A stretch of 64,000 bases of DNA from SHZI01 sp964417725. Its GTDB lineage: Bacteria; Pseudomonadota; Gammaproteobacteria; Steroidobacterales; GCA-2729495. Location of the stretch: positions 49,062-113,061 of the forward strand of contig CAYQIV010000009.1 of assembly GCA_964417725.1 (NCBI GenBank), read 5' to 3'. The position numbers were made by a program, and so were the translations under genes. The notes under the pieces are model-generated. The model saw nothing but the letters and a program-made list of their open reading frames with translations, did not search any database and was not told the DNA's origin. Positions 1 through 7,868 of the stretch are shown here, piece after piece. Within the stretch, counting starts at the first letter, position 1, and each line of letters opens with the position of its first letter.

Positions 1-2455
1 CCGGTTGCCCGCGACGCAGGCTGAGCAGCAGCGCATCGTCGGTCCACATGTTGTGGATGCCATGACGGACGTGCCCCATGATCATCTGCAAAGGATAGCC
101 GGGCAGGCGCAACGGTTCACGGTATGCCGGCAGTTGCTCGTCCTCGGACAGGAACCAGGGATGGTCCAGGTAGTACTGCTGGCGCCCCGTCAGCGTCGGA
201 TAGGGCTCGTGCTTTTCGACAGCGCGCAACATGACCGAGCCATACGGCGACCCGGGTCCGTACACGACCCGGTCGGTGTCTTCATTGCGCATCAGTCCGC
301 GACGGGCCATTTCGGCGAACGGCACCTTTGGCACACCTTCGTCCCTGCCGATCAGGTATTCGATGACATCGACCGTATCGGTGATGCGGCCATCCATCGT
401 GTACTGGGCGTGGTAACGCGTGAAGTCGCGACTGATCGGCATGCCGTGGAATTCATCGGTGATCGGTGCGACATTGCGCTGCCCGGCCCGCCGACTGATT
501 GCCGCCGCCAGCCGCTCCAGAACCCGCCAGTCATCGACCGCCTCGCCGAGCGGCGGAACCGCGGCATCGAGCACCTGAACATAGGGTGTGCGCGCCTCGA
601 GCATGTAGTCCTTGCGCTCGTAATGGTGGGCAACCGGCAACACGTAATCAGAGTACATCGCCGTGACACCCATGTCGGGTGCCAGGGTGACGATGGTCTC
701 GAGTTGGGCGAGCCACTTCTCGCGCCAACGCCCGCCGGCCGAGCGCCAGGCGGCGGCATTGCTCCCGGCATAGATGGCCATCTTCCACGGGGTGGCCGCG
801 TAATCGGGCCAACCACCGGTCTCTGTGGCCTCCCTGAACGCGGCATCGACCTCGTCGGCCAGGGCCTTGCCGTAGACCTGCTCGTTGAGGTCACGGCCCT
901 CCGCGTGGACGTAATCCCAGCGCGCCGCCGTCGCCACGCGGAAGGTCGGTGGATTGCCATTGAACATGAAGTCGATCTGGCTGTCCGTGCGCCCCAGGTT
1001 CTCGAGCTGCAGCCCACCACCCGCCTTGCCGAGGTTTCCCGTCAGTGAAAGCAGCAGCATGAATGCCCGCTGGACCAGGTCGCCATGCAGCGACTTGCAC
1101 ATTCGGTAACCCGTGAAGATCATCGCCGGCCTGGCAGCAGCGAACGTCCGCGCCAGCCAGCGGATGTTGTCGGCGTGCACGCCACAGAGCGTCGCCGCCT
1201 TCTCCGGCACGTAGGCCGCGGCCCGTTGGCGCAGCAGGGAGTAGACCGGCATCACCCGGATGACGCCTTCGCGTGTCTCGACGTCGAAGCGGCCTTCCAG
1301 CACCGGCCGGATCGCACCAAGCGCCAGCGATCCCCCGGGAATGACCGGTTCCGGTGAACCGGGCGGCGGCGGCGGATTGCCGGTCGCCGGCGCCTGCACC
1401 AGCTTGTCCGTGACCTCGTCCCAGACGTAGAAGACATTGTCCCTGGCATCGGGCGCTGCGCTGAGGTCCGTTTCGCGCAGGTAGCGGCCGGTGTCCGCCC
1501 GAACCAGAAATGGCAGGTCGGTCTGCTCGCGCACGTAATCGCGGTCGACCAGCCGTTCGCTGAGGATGACCTCGATCATGCTCATGGCGAGTGCGGCATC
1601 CGTGCCAGGCCGGGGATTGATCCAGCGGCTGGCATGCATGGCAGTCGGCGTGAACTCGGGCGAGATCGCGATGACCTCCGTGCCGTTGTAGCGCGCCTCC
1701 CAGAAAAAATGCGCATCGGGGATGCGCGTCACCGCCGGGTTGCAGAACCAGACCAGGCAGCACTTCGACTTGAATACGGCCGCCATGGTATCGCCGAGCA
1801 ACGCCTCACCGACGGTCATGTAGACACCGGTCGGCAGGTCACCAACGCCGGCGAAGGCCTCGGGAAGCTCGATGCCCGACAACGCGGCAAAGCGCCCCAG
1901 CGCGGCGAAAGATGCCCGCTTGAGGACCATCTGCGTGCCGAGGTCCATGCTGATCGAACGCGGCCCATGCGCCACCGAGTTATCGATGAACCGGTCAGCG
2001 ATCTCGTCCATCGCCTGTTCCCAGCTGATGCGCTCCCATCTGCCTTCGCCGCGCGCACCGAGGCGTTTCATCGGGTACAGGACCCGCTGTGCGCCATACA
2101 TGTACTTGGCATGGCGCAGGCCCTTCTGGCAGCCGCGTGGGCCGTAGTCCGGCGCGTCCTCGGAGCGGCCGTATTCGCCCTGTTGCTCCTCGCGCCAGAC
2201 GATGTTGTTCTTCACATAGACGTTGAACGCACAGTTGCCCGTGCAATTGGTCCCGTGGGTGCCGCGCACGACGCGATCCCAGGTCCACTTGTGGCGCATC
2301 AGGTCTTCCCACCCGCGATACGGCTGCGGCTCGCCGCCATCGATGGCGGCCGCCGACACGTACTTGAGCGACAGGGTTGTCGCGAGTGCGCCGGACCCCG
2401 CGAGAAAGTGTCGCCGGTCGAACCGGGTGGATTCCATCGAGGGATTCGTTGCCAT
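1..2455 (-). CDS. Type II DMSO-reductase-family molybdopterin oxidoreductase, catalytic subunit (C-terminus off window)
   Basis: The reading frame is open for 818 codons and leaves the window before its stop. The N-terminus carries a twin-arginine-type signal (RFDRRHFLAGSGAL, residues 11-24), so the folded enzyme is probably exported to the periplasm. An H67-x3-C71-x3-C75-x33-C109 pattern matches the FS0 iron-sulfur motif of NarG, ethylbenzene dehydrogenase (EbdA), SerA and DdhA. Asp206, in GDLPTG, lies where NarG has its Mo-ligating aspartate, and TRIPDAHFFWEARYNGT is also NarG/EbdA-like. Known family members reduce nitrate, selenate or chlorate, or hydroxylate hydrocarbons and steroid side chains with water. 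The neighbours are catabolic, so I favour a hydroxylase/dehydrogenase, but the substrate is unknown. Roughly 100 C-terminal residues are missing, and any iron-sulfur or haem partner subunits would lie to the left. The start is 2 nt after the preceding gene. Confidence 0.87.
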   Translation of the reverse strand, partial: MATNPSMESTRFDRRHFLAGSGALATTLSLKYVSAAAIDGGEPQPYRGWEDLMRHKWTWDRVVRGTHGTNCTGNCAFNVYVKNNIVWREEQQGEYGRSEDAPDYGPRGCQKGLRHAKYMYGAQRVLYPMKRLGARGEGRWERISWEQAMDEIADRFIDNSVAHGPRSISMDLGTQMVLKRASFAALGRFAALSGIELPEAFAGVGDLPTGVYMTVGEALLGDTMAAVFKSKCCLVWFCNPAVTRIPDAHFFWEARYNGTEVIAISPEFTPTAMHASRWINPRPGTDAALAMSMIEVILSERLVDRDYVREQTDLPFLVRADTGRYLRETDLSAAPDARDNVFYVWDEVTDKLVQAPATGNPPPPPGSPEPVIPGGSLALGAIRPVLEGRFDVETREGVIRVMPVYSLLRQRAAAYVPEKAATLCGVHADNIRWLARTFAAARPAMIFTGYRMCKSLHGDLVQRAFMLLLSLTGNLGKAGGGLQLENLGRTDSQIDFMFNGNPPTFRVATAARWDYVHAEGRDLNEQVYGKALADEVDAAFREATETGGWPDYAATPWKMAIYAGSNAAAWRSAGGRWREKWLAQLETIVTLAPDMGVTAMYSDYVLPVAHHYERKDYMLEARTPYVQVLDAAVPPLGEAVDDWRVLERLAAAISRRAGQRNVAPITDEFHGMPISRDFTRYHAQYTMDGRITDTVDVIEYLIGRDEGVPKVPFAEMARRGLMRNEDTDRVVYGPGSPYGSVMLRAVEKHEPYPTLTGRQQYYLDHPWFLSEDEQLPAYREPLRLPGYPLQMIMGHVRHGIHNMWTDDALLLSLRRGQP

Positions 2456-2457
2456 GT

Positions 2458-3162
2458 TCAGGGTCCTGGTCGGGTCATCGTCATTGTCGGCGCGCCGGCC
2501 GCCGGCTCGGCCGGCAAGCGGCCATGGTCGCCCGGCGCAATGAAGGGTTGGTCGCCGCCGATGAGCAGCTGCGCCTCAATCAGCGGCAAACGGTCATTGC
2601 CGAAGTACATGTCGGTACCGAGGAAAAAAGTCGGGGAACCGAAGCCACCGCGGGCCACCAGCGTATCGCAGTTGTCCTGGAGTGCGGCCGCCGTATCAGC
2701 CGCAGCGACGGCACTGCGGAAGCGGGCGCGGTCGAGCCCCACCGCCACGGCAATGTCATCGATGACATCTTCGGCCAGGATGTCCCTGCCCTCCGTGAAA
2801 TACGCGCGGAAAACGGCGTGGGCGTAATCCGGCCCCTGACCGGCGGCACTCGCCACGATCGCCCCACGCTGGGCGCGCTCCGGTGTCACCGGCCAACGGG
2901 GTGGCAAGTGGATGCGCACGCCGCAATACCGCGCCCAATCCTGGAGGTCCTTGGCCGAATATGCTGCCTTGCGCGGGTTCGGGTCGAGCCGCGTGCCGGG
3001 AAAACTGCGGTTGGCCTCGGCGTGGACCCTGTCGACGAGGATCGGCAGGTAGCGCACGGTGGCACCGGTGCGCATCGCCACTTCGCGGATGCGCACGAAT
3101 GCCAGATACGTCCATGGGCAGGAGCAGCAGTAGTAGAAATCGATTTCCCTGGCCGTCGTCAT
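2458..3162 (-). CDS. DsbA-fold, 2-hydroxychromene-2-carboxylate isomerase-like protein
   Basis: This 234-residue protein resembles the HCCA isomerase / GST-kappa branch of the thioredoxin fold. It has an N-terminal IDFYY strand, a helical insertion, the cis-Pro-type loop GGFGSPTFFLG, and a C-terminal DMYFGNDRLPLIE. HCCA isomerases act in naphthalene-type aromatic ring degradation with glutathione as cofactor. In that family the catalytic residue is usually a serine in an S-S-P motif; here the equivalent stretch is C12-C-S-C15-P, giving a cysteine at the serine position and a CxxC. It could therefore be a thiol redox protein rather than an isomerase. The ATG overlaps the ligase stop by 4 bp (ATGA), which fixes the start and implies translational coupling. 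A longer reading frame upstream lies wholly inside the ligase and is not credible. Confidence 0.82.
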   Translation of the reverse strand: MTTAREIDFYYCCSCPWTYLAFVRIREVAMRTGATVRYLPILVDRVHAEANRSFPGTRLDPNPRKAAYSAKDLQDWARYCGVRIHLPPRWPVTPERAQRGAIVASAAGQGPDYAHAVFRAYFTEGRDILAEDVIDDIAVAVGLDRARFRSAVAAADTAAALQDNCDTLVARGGFGSPTFFLGTDMYFGNDRLPLIEAQLLIGGDQPFIAPGDHGRLPAEPAAGAPTMTMTRPGP

Positions 3163-4697
3163 CGCACGCGGTCGCGCAACGCCGTCTTCAGCACCTTGCC
3201 GTTGGCATTGCGGGGAATTTCCCCAAGGAAATCGAAATGTTTGGGCACCTTCATGCGTGACACCTGCCCACTGCACCAGTCGCTGATCGCCGCCGGGTCC
3301 AGCGATTGGCCGGGACGACAGACGACAAACGCCTTGAGGACCTCGCCCCACTTGTCGTCGGGCACGCCGATGATGGCCACATCCGCCACCGCCGGGTGGC
3401 GCAGCAGTACGTCCTCGACCTCACGGGGATAGATGTTGACCCCGCCTGAAATCACCATGTCCTTCTTGCGGTCGACGATGTAGAGGTAGCCTTCGGCATC
3501 CCGCCGGGCCAGGTCACCGACACTCACCCAACCGTCCTGGAAGGCCTCGGCAGTGTCTTCTGGCCTTCCAAAATAACCATTGAAAAGATAAGGACTTGAA
3601 GAAAATAGCTCGCCCACTTCATCAATATCGCAGATCCGGCCATCCGGGCGGCGAACCTCGACCTGCGTACACGGGAAGGGCTGTCCCACGCAGCGTACCT
3701 TGCGTATTTGGTCTGGTGGCCGGAGGTTCGAGACGATGCCAGCCTCCGTCGAGCCATAGGTTTCATGAAGGCGTCCGGGGCCGAAGTAATCGACCAGCAC
3801 CTCCTTCATGGGCTGGGGCATGGCCGCCGCGTTGGAGATCACCGTGCGCAACGTGTTGTCGCGGGCCGCATCGCGCTGCGCTGCTCCGAGGGACATCATC
3901 GAGTGAAAGTGTGTCGGCACGCCGAAAAACCCCGTGAACGGCGCCTCGCCGAGGCGGCGCATGACGAGTTCCGGCTCGAACCGGTCGATGATCTCGGCAT
4001 GGCCACCGAAAAAGATCGGGGCCAGCGAGAACACCATGCCCGCACCGTGGCACATCGGCGCGATGGCCAGGAAACGATCGTCCGGCCCGTAGCAGCCATA
4101 CTCCACCGCCATGCCGAAAAGCGTCAGGATCCGCGAGCGGTGCGAAACCAGCACGCCCTTGGGCTTGCCCGTGGTCCCCGACGTGTAGGGGATCGTGAAC
4201 GTGTCCCACTCCGCCACATTCCGGGGAATGGCCGCCGGACGCGCCCGACCGAGCTGTTGCGTCAACTCATCGCCGATGACGATGATGTGGCGCACGCTCT
4301 CGAAGCGACAATCGCGCAGCGCCTCGGCATATTCCGCATCGGCAAACAGGACCAGGGCGCGGGCATCGTTGCAGATGGCGACGATCTCCGGCACCGCGAG
4401 ACGCGGGTTGACGGTGGCCAGCGCGATGCCGGCCTGGGATGCACCGATGACGATCTCGAGGTACTCGATCGAGTTCCTGGCGACGATGGCGCCATGCTGG
4501 CCGGGTGCAAGGCCGATGCCCGTCCCCAGGAATGCGCTGACGCGGTCGATGCGATCGACGAGTTCCGCGTAGGTGCGGGTCTTCGACCCGTGCCGGCACG
4601 CCACCTTGGCCGGGTCGCGCGTCATCGCGGCACGGACGCCGGCAGCCAGCGAAAGGTGCTGGAACGATGCGGGCAGAACGGCAGGCGTCGGTGTCAT
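3159..4697 (-). CDS. AMP-forming acyl-CoA synthetase / ligase
   Basis: This 512-residue ANL-superfamily enzyme should activate a carboxylic acid to its acyl-CoA through an acyl-adenylate, using ATP and CoA. Visible motifs are the P-loop-like YTSGTTGKPKGVLVSH, the aromatic/adenine motif YGSTEAG, the hinge region GDLARRDAEGYLYIVDRKKD, ISGGVNIYPREVED, and the C-terminal catalytic lysine in PRNANGKVLK. The ATG at 4697 was chosen because AGGAG and AAGGA lie just upstream and because it begins right after the amidohydrolase stop. It sits in a minus-strand operon with amidohydrolase, cupin and molybdoenzyme genes, so the substrate is probably a pathway intermediate such as an aromatic, alicyclic or side-chain acid. 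The sequence alone does not identify the acid. Confidence 0.94.
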   Translation of the reverse strand: MTPTPAVLPASFQHLSLAAGVRAAMTRDPAKVACRHGSKTRTYAELVDRIDRVSAFLGTGIGLAPGQHGAIVARNSIEYLEIVIGASQAGIALATVNPRLAVPEIVAICNDARALVLFADAEYAEALRDCRFESVRHIIVIGDELTQQLGRARPAAIPRNVAEWDTFTIPYTSGTTGKPKGVLVSHRSRILTLFGMAVEYGCYGPDDRFLAIAPMCHGAGMVFSLAPIFFGGHAEIIDRFEPELVMRRLGEAPFTGFFGVPTHFHSMMSLGAAQRDAARDNTLRTVISNAAAMPQPMKEVLVDYFGPGRLHETYGSTEAGIVSNLRPPDQIRKVRCVGQPFPCTQVEVRRPDGRICDIDEVGELFSSSPYLFNGYFGRPEDTAEAFQDGWVSVGDLARRDAEGYLYIVDRKKDMVISGGVNIYPREVEDVLLRHPAVADVAIIGVPDDKWGEVLKAFVVCRPGQSLDPAAISDWCSGQVSRMKVPKHFDFLGEIPRNANGKVLKTALRDRVR

Positions 4698-4701
4698 TCC
4701 T

Positions 4702-5595
4702 TCACTCCTGGCCTGGCAGGCGGAACACGCGCAGCGCATTGTCGCGCATCAGCAAGCGGTGCGCCTCCCCGCTCAGCCCCAGCGCATCGACTTCTCGGAC
4801 CGCGCGCTCCGGGTCGATGACCGGCCAGTCGGTGCCAAACATCACCTTGTGGCGCCCGTACGTGCTGGCGTAATGCACGAATGATGGCGGCCAGTAGCGC
4901 GGCGCATAGGCATCACCTGCCGCGTAGACATTCTCGTGCTTCCAGCACATGGAGATCATTTCCTCCGTCCACGGGATGCCGATGTGGATGCCGATGAGGC
5001 GCAGTTCGGGGAAATCGATGGCCACCTGATCGAGGCAGATCGGGCGGCCAACCGAGGGCAGGCGCCGGTGGCGCGAGTACACCAGGTTGTGTCCGACCTG
5101 CATCATGATCGGGATATCGAGCTCGCAACACTTGGCATAGTAGGGATAGTACTTGGCGTGATCCGGCGCCAGCCCACACCAGTGCGGGTAGAGGTGGGCG
5201 CCGACGAAACCGTACTCGCGCACCGCCTGCTCGAGATCCCGCAGGCCCTGCATGCCGCGGAAGGGGTCGATACCGGCCAGCCCGGAAAAACGCGCGGGGT
5301 GGTTTTGACAAACCTCGTGGACGCGCTGGTAGGGGATCTCGAAGCCCCCCCGCACGTTGATGTCGCCGGCCCGCACGGCGATGAGCAGCGAGCGCTCGAT
5401 GCCCGCCCGGTCCATGCGCGCCAGATAATCCTCGACGGACACGCCACCCCGGATATCCTCCGGCATGCGGACCTGGCGTTTGAAGTCCTCGTCGAGCCCC
5501 GTCTGGCCGGCCATGACTTCCTGCGGGGTAAAGAGGTTGCAGACGATGTCGATCGTGCCATCGCGCGATGTCGAAGGATTGCTGCTACTGACCAT
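4702..5595 (-). CDS. Amidohydrolase-2 family protein (altered metal-binding motif)
   Basis: This 297-residue TIM-barrel protein belongs to the amidohydrolase-2 group, which contains decarboxylases such as ACMSD and gamma-resorcylate decarboxylase as well as lactone hydrolases. Supporting segments are the barrel strand GFVGAHLYPHW, the histidine in MMQVGH, LIGIHIG, and the terminal FGTDWPVID with the expected aspartate. The N-terminal metal motif (normally D-x-H-x-H) is replaced by IDIVCNLF at residues 15-22, so two usual ligands are absent. It may bind metal differently or have changed chemistry. The ATG at 5595 overlaps the cupin gene by 11 bp; a longer start 16 codons upstream would lie deeper in that gene. 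The gene lies between the cupin and the CoA ligase in the operon. Confidence 0.86.
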   Translation of the reverse strand: MVSSSNPSTSRDGTIDIVCNLFTPQEVMAGQTGLDEDFKRQVRMPEDIRGGVSVEDYLARMDRAGIERSLLIAVRAGDINVRGGFEIPYQRVHEVCQNHPARFSGLAGIDPFRGMQGLRDLEQAVREYGFVGAHLYPHWCGLAPDHAKYYPYYAKCCELDIPIMMQVGHNLVYSRHRRLPSVGRPICLDQVAIDFPELRLIGIHIGIPWTEEMISMCWKHENVYAAGDAYAPRYWPPSFVHYASTYGRHKVMFGTDWPVIDPERAVREVDALGLSGEAHRLLMRDNALRVFRLPGQE

Positions 5596-6496
5596 CGAGA
5601 TCCCACTCGCCAGCAGAACGGGAGCGCACGGGCAACCCGGCAATCACCGGGGCCTGATACTTGTCGCGCGGGTCGTAGTTGATTGGTTTGCCCTCGACGA
5701 CGATGCGCTCGTTCACCGTGATCCAGTTGATCAGCGAGCCGTCCAGGCGGAAGAAGCCCGTCCAGCCGCGCTCTTCACCCGCCACGAAATGACCGTGCTT
5801 GACGCGCGCCGGCCTGAAAAAATAGGTACCGGCGTCGAGCGTGCCGAAGTTGTAGACCAGATGGCCATCGAGGCTGTAGGCCTCCTCGAACACCGGGTGG
5901 TGCACCATGCGGTTGTCCGACCAGCCCGGCGGTGCCCAGGCCAGCATCGTGACAAACCCCTTGTCGTTGTGCCCCGGCGGCGCCGGGTCATGATAGAGGA
6001 GCTTGAGCTTGAGAAACCGCTGCGTATCGCCCTCATAGGCGTTGGGCATCCACTCCATGCGCGAGGTGTCGACAATCGTCAATTGCCCTTGCTCGCTCGA
6101 AGCCGTGTTGCCACCCCGGGGCACGAAACGGCCGCGGTCCTTCGACGAAAGCGAGAAGCCCCAATCACCAAACTCACGGAAGATCAGCACATCGGTACCG
6201 GCGGCCGCCTCCATCGGGGGGATGCACAGCCCGGCGGGTGCGCGAAAATATCCGCCCTTGCCGAGAAAGCGGTCACCAATCCGGATGGTTCCGGACATGA
6301 CGTACCACTCGACGTCCGCATGATGATAGCCGGCCTCCCGACGCCACGCCTTGTCGAACACGACGCGCGTCGACGCGGCACCGTTCTCCTCGTCGTAGGA
6401 CAGGTTTCTCTGCCGCACCTTGCCGTCGCTGCGGGCAAGTTCCGCCTCGTGCCAGACGAGGTCCGCTTCCTGGATCAGTTCCACATGAGGGCGCAC
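5585..6496 (-). CDS. Two-domain cupin protein (DUF4437/ChrR-like)
   Basis: This 303-residue protein contains two cupin barrels. The first has a metal-site pattern GYHHADVEWYVMSG around residue 57. The second has MVHHPVFEEAYSLDG plus RPARVKHGHF. The HH...E spacing suggests a bound divalent metal in each barrel. Relatives include ChrR-type sensor cupins and functionally unknown bicupins often found beside catabolic genes; dioxygenase or isomerase activity is possible but unproven. There is no signal peptide, so a cytoplasmic location is expected. It is the second gene of the minus-strand cluster, 34 bp after the small basic protein gene, and its end overlaps the amidohydrolase start. Confidence 0.78.
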   Translation of the reverse strand: MRPHVELIQEADLVWHEAELARSDGKVRQRNLSYDEENGAASTRVVFDKAWRREAGYHHADVEWYVMSGTIRIGDRFLGKGGYFRAPAGLCIPPMEAAAGTDVLIFREFGDWGFSLSSKDRGRFVPRGGNTASSEQGQLTIVDTSRMEWMPNAYEGDTQRFLKLKLLYHDPAPPGHNDKGFVTMLAWAPPGWSDNRMVHHPVFEEAYSLDGHLVYNFGTLDAGTYFFRPARVKHGHFVAGEERGWTGFFRLDGSLINWITVNERIVVEGKPINYDPRDKYQAPVIAGLPVRSRSAGEWDLDGQ

Positions 6497-6530
6497 TGCC
6501 TTTCTCCCTTGGGTTGGCTGTCGTGGTGGC

Positions 6531-6893
6531 TCAGCGCGAGCCCCGGCGCCGCGTACCGGCCACCTTCCTGCGGGACTGGCTGGCGGTCTTGCGGGCCTTC
6601 TTCTTCACCTTTTTTCCTGGCTGACTGCCCGGCCGGCGCCTGCCGGCGGGACGGGTTTCCTCGAGCAGCAGGAAGTCGTCGCACAGGGCCCGCGTCTGGC
6701 GGCACGCCTCGATGAAGTCCTCCATCACCGGCCCGCTGACCGGCACCTGCCCAGGGGCCGGCGCCGCCCGCTTGAGGGCCCGCCAGTCCTTGTTCAGCCG
6801 CCGCAGGGTCTGCTCCACGGCATTGGCGACGTACCGGGCATGGAAATCCCAGTCACCGCGGATGGCGCCCAGATCCACCGTCTTGTCGGTCAT
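6531..6893 (-). CDS. Hypothetical small protein with basic C-terminal tail
   Basis: I do not recognise this 120-residue protein. The first 85 residues look helical and mixed-charge (for example WDFHARYVANAVEQTLRRL). The last 35 residues are dominated by Lys and Arg (GKKVKKKARK, RRKVAGTRRRGSR), as in nucleic-acid-binding tails. The ATG at 6893 has a GGGGAG-type ribosome site; an extended frame upstream would run through the promoter region and is unlikely. It is the first gene of the catabolic cluster, so it could be a regulator or an accessory protein, but no helix-turn-helix is evident. Confidence 0.62.
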   Translation of the reverse strand: MTDKTVDLGAIRGDWDFHARYVANAVEQTLRRLNKDWRALKRAAPAPGQVPVSGPVMEDFIEACRQTRALCDDFLLLEETRPAGRRRPGSQPGKKVKKKARKTASQSRRKVAGTRRRGSR

Positions 6894-6917
6894 TTGCCCA
6901 CTCCCCGAGTGTCCTTG

Positions 6918-6947
6918 AATATTTGTATTTGATCGGTCATTGATCAA
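6918..6947 (-). promoter_or_regulatory. Probable promoter with overlapping inverted-repeat operator
   Basis: In an unusually AT-rich stretch, the minus strand has a -35-like TTGATC (6947-6942) and, 18 bp on, a -10-like AATATT (6923-6918), each matching four of six consensus bases. A 19-bp inverted repeat, TTGATC-7 bp-GATCAA (6929-6947), covers the -35 and spacer, where a dimeric repressor could block RNA polymerase. It would drive the catabolic cluster and may also affect the divergent membrane-protein gene. No regulator gene lies in the visible part. Confidence 0.42.
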
Positions 6948-7079
6948 GCTGCATTTGTGAGTCAAATATAGCACCATTCACCCTCGATGGAAGCCACCGC
7001 CGCCCGGACGCCATTGCCCACGGGGGGTCCGGCAGGCTATGAATGCCGCTGCGCGCCAAGGCGCCCGGGAGAGACCTGC

Positions 7080-7754
7080 ATGTCGTCGTATCTGCTGTGG
7101 AACTACCTGCATATCCTGATGTTCGTTTTCTGGGTCGGCACCGACATGGGGGTCTACCTCGCCGCCCGCAAATCGACCGACTCCCGGCTCGATTTCATGA
7201 CGCGCGTGCTGCTGCTGCATCTGGCACTGCGCATCGAGCTGCTGCCACGAACGATGTGGAAGGCGGCCCTGCCCTTTGGCGTCATGCTGTCGCGCGACCT
7301 CGGCCTCATCGCGATCAGCGACACCGGCGTGGTACTGGTATGGCTTTTCAGCCTGGTCTGGTGGGGCATCAGCATGACGGGTGCGTGGTACTACGACCGG
7401 CCGTTCGGGCACCGGTTGGCGCGGATCACCAATTGGCTGACGAGCGCGGTCGGCGTCGCGCTGATCGCGCTGTGCGCGACGTCATGGGCCGGCCTCGGAC
7501 CGTTCACGGCGGACGCGACGTGGCTGCAACTCAAGGTTGCGCTGTATGGCGTGATCAACCTGCTGGTGGTCGCCATGATCGTGGTGTTCGACCCGCTGGG
7601 CGCAGCCTTCGGCAGGCTGGCCGTGGAGGGATCGACGGCGGAGATCGAAGCGATCATCCGCAACACCATGGGCCGATCGACGGTCGTGATCTGGTCGACG
7701 TACGCGCTGATCTGCATCGTCGGGTTCATCGGCACGACGCGGATCCTTGGCTGA
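7080..7754 (+). CDS. Integral membrane protein of unknown function
   Basis: This 224-residue protein has about five or six hydrophobic helices, including LHILMFVFWVGTDMGVYLA near the N-terminus, GVVLVWLFSLVWWGISMTG in the middle, and WSTYALICIVGFIG at the C-terminus. Its layout resembles small CopD/DUF2269-like membrane proteins, but I see no decisive motif. The ATG at 7080 has a GGGAGAG ribosome site 6 nt upstream, and the conserved-looking hydrophobic start begins there. It is transcribed divergently from the catabolic cluster across a 186-bp gap holding the inverted repeat, so co-regulation is plausible. Confidence 0.8.
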   Translation: MSSYLLWNYLHILMFVFWVGTDMGVYLAARKSTDSRLDFMTRVLLLHLALRIELLPRTMWKAALPFGVMLSRDLGLIAISDTGVVLVWLFSLVWWGISMTGAWYYDRPFGHRLARITNWLTSAVGVALIALCATSWAGLGPFTADATWLQLKVALYGVINLLVVAMIVVFDPLGAAFGRLAVEGSTAEIEAIIRNTMGRSTVVIWSTYALICIVGFIGTTRILG

Positions 7755-7868
7755 GGGTGCTCTCGTGACAGTGGGCAGCGACCGGCGATGGGCGGTAGCC
7801 AGCCCCGCGGTGATTCGTTATAGTCGCCCGCCTGTATTTTTTTCCCGTGTATCAGGGGGATGCCTCAG

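Noticed and set aside
5..1048. Long plus-strand open frame opposite the molybdoenzyme
   Set aside because: It is the codon-aligned antisense frame of a gene with clear family motifs; in GC-rich DNA this frame often stays open. No homology or ribosome site supports it.
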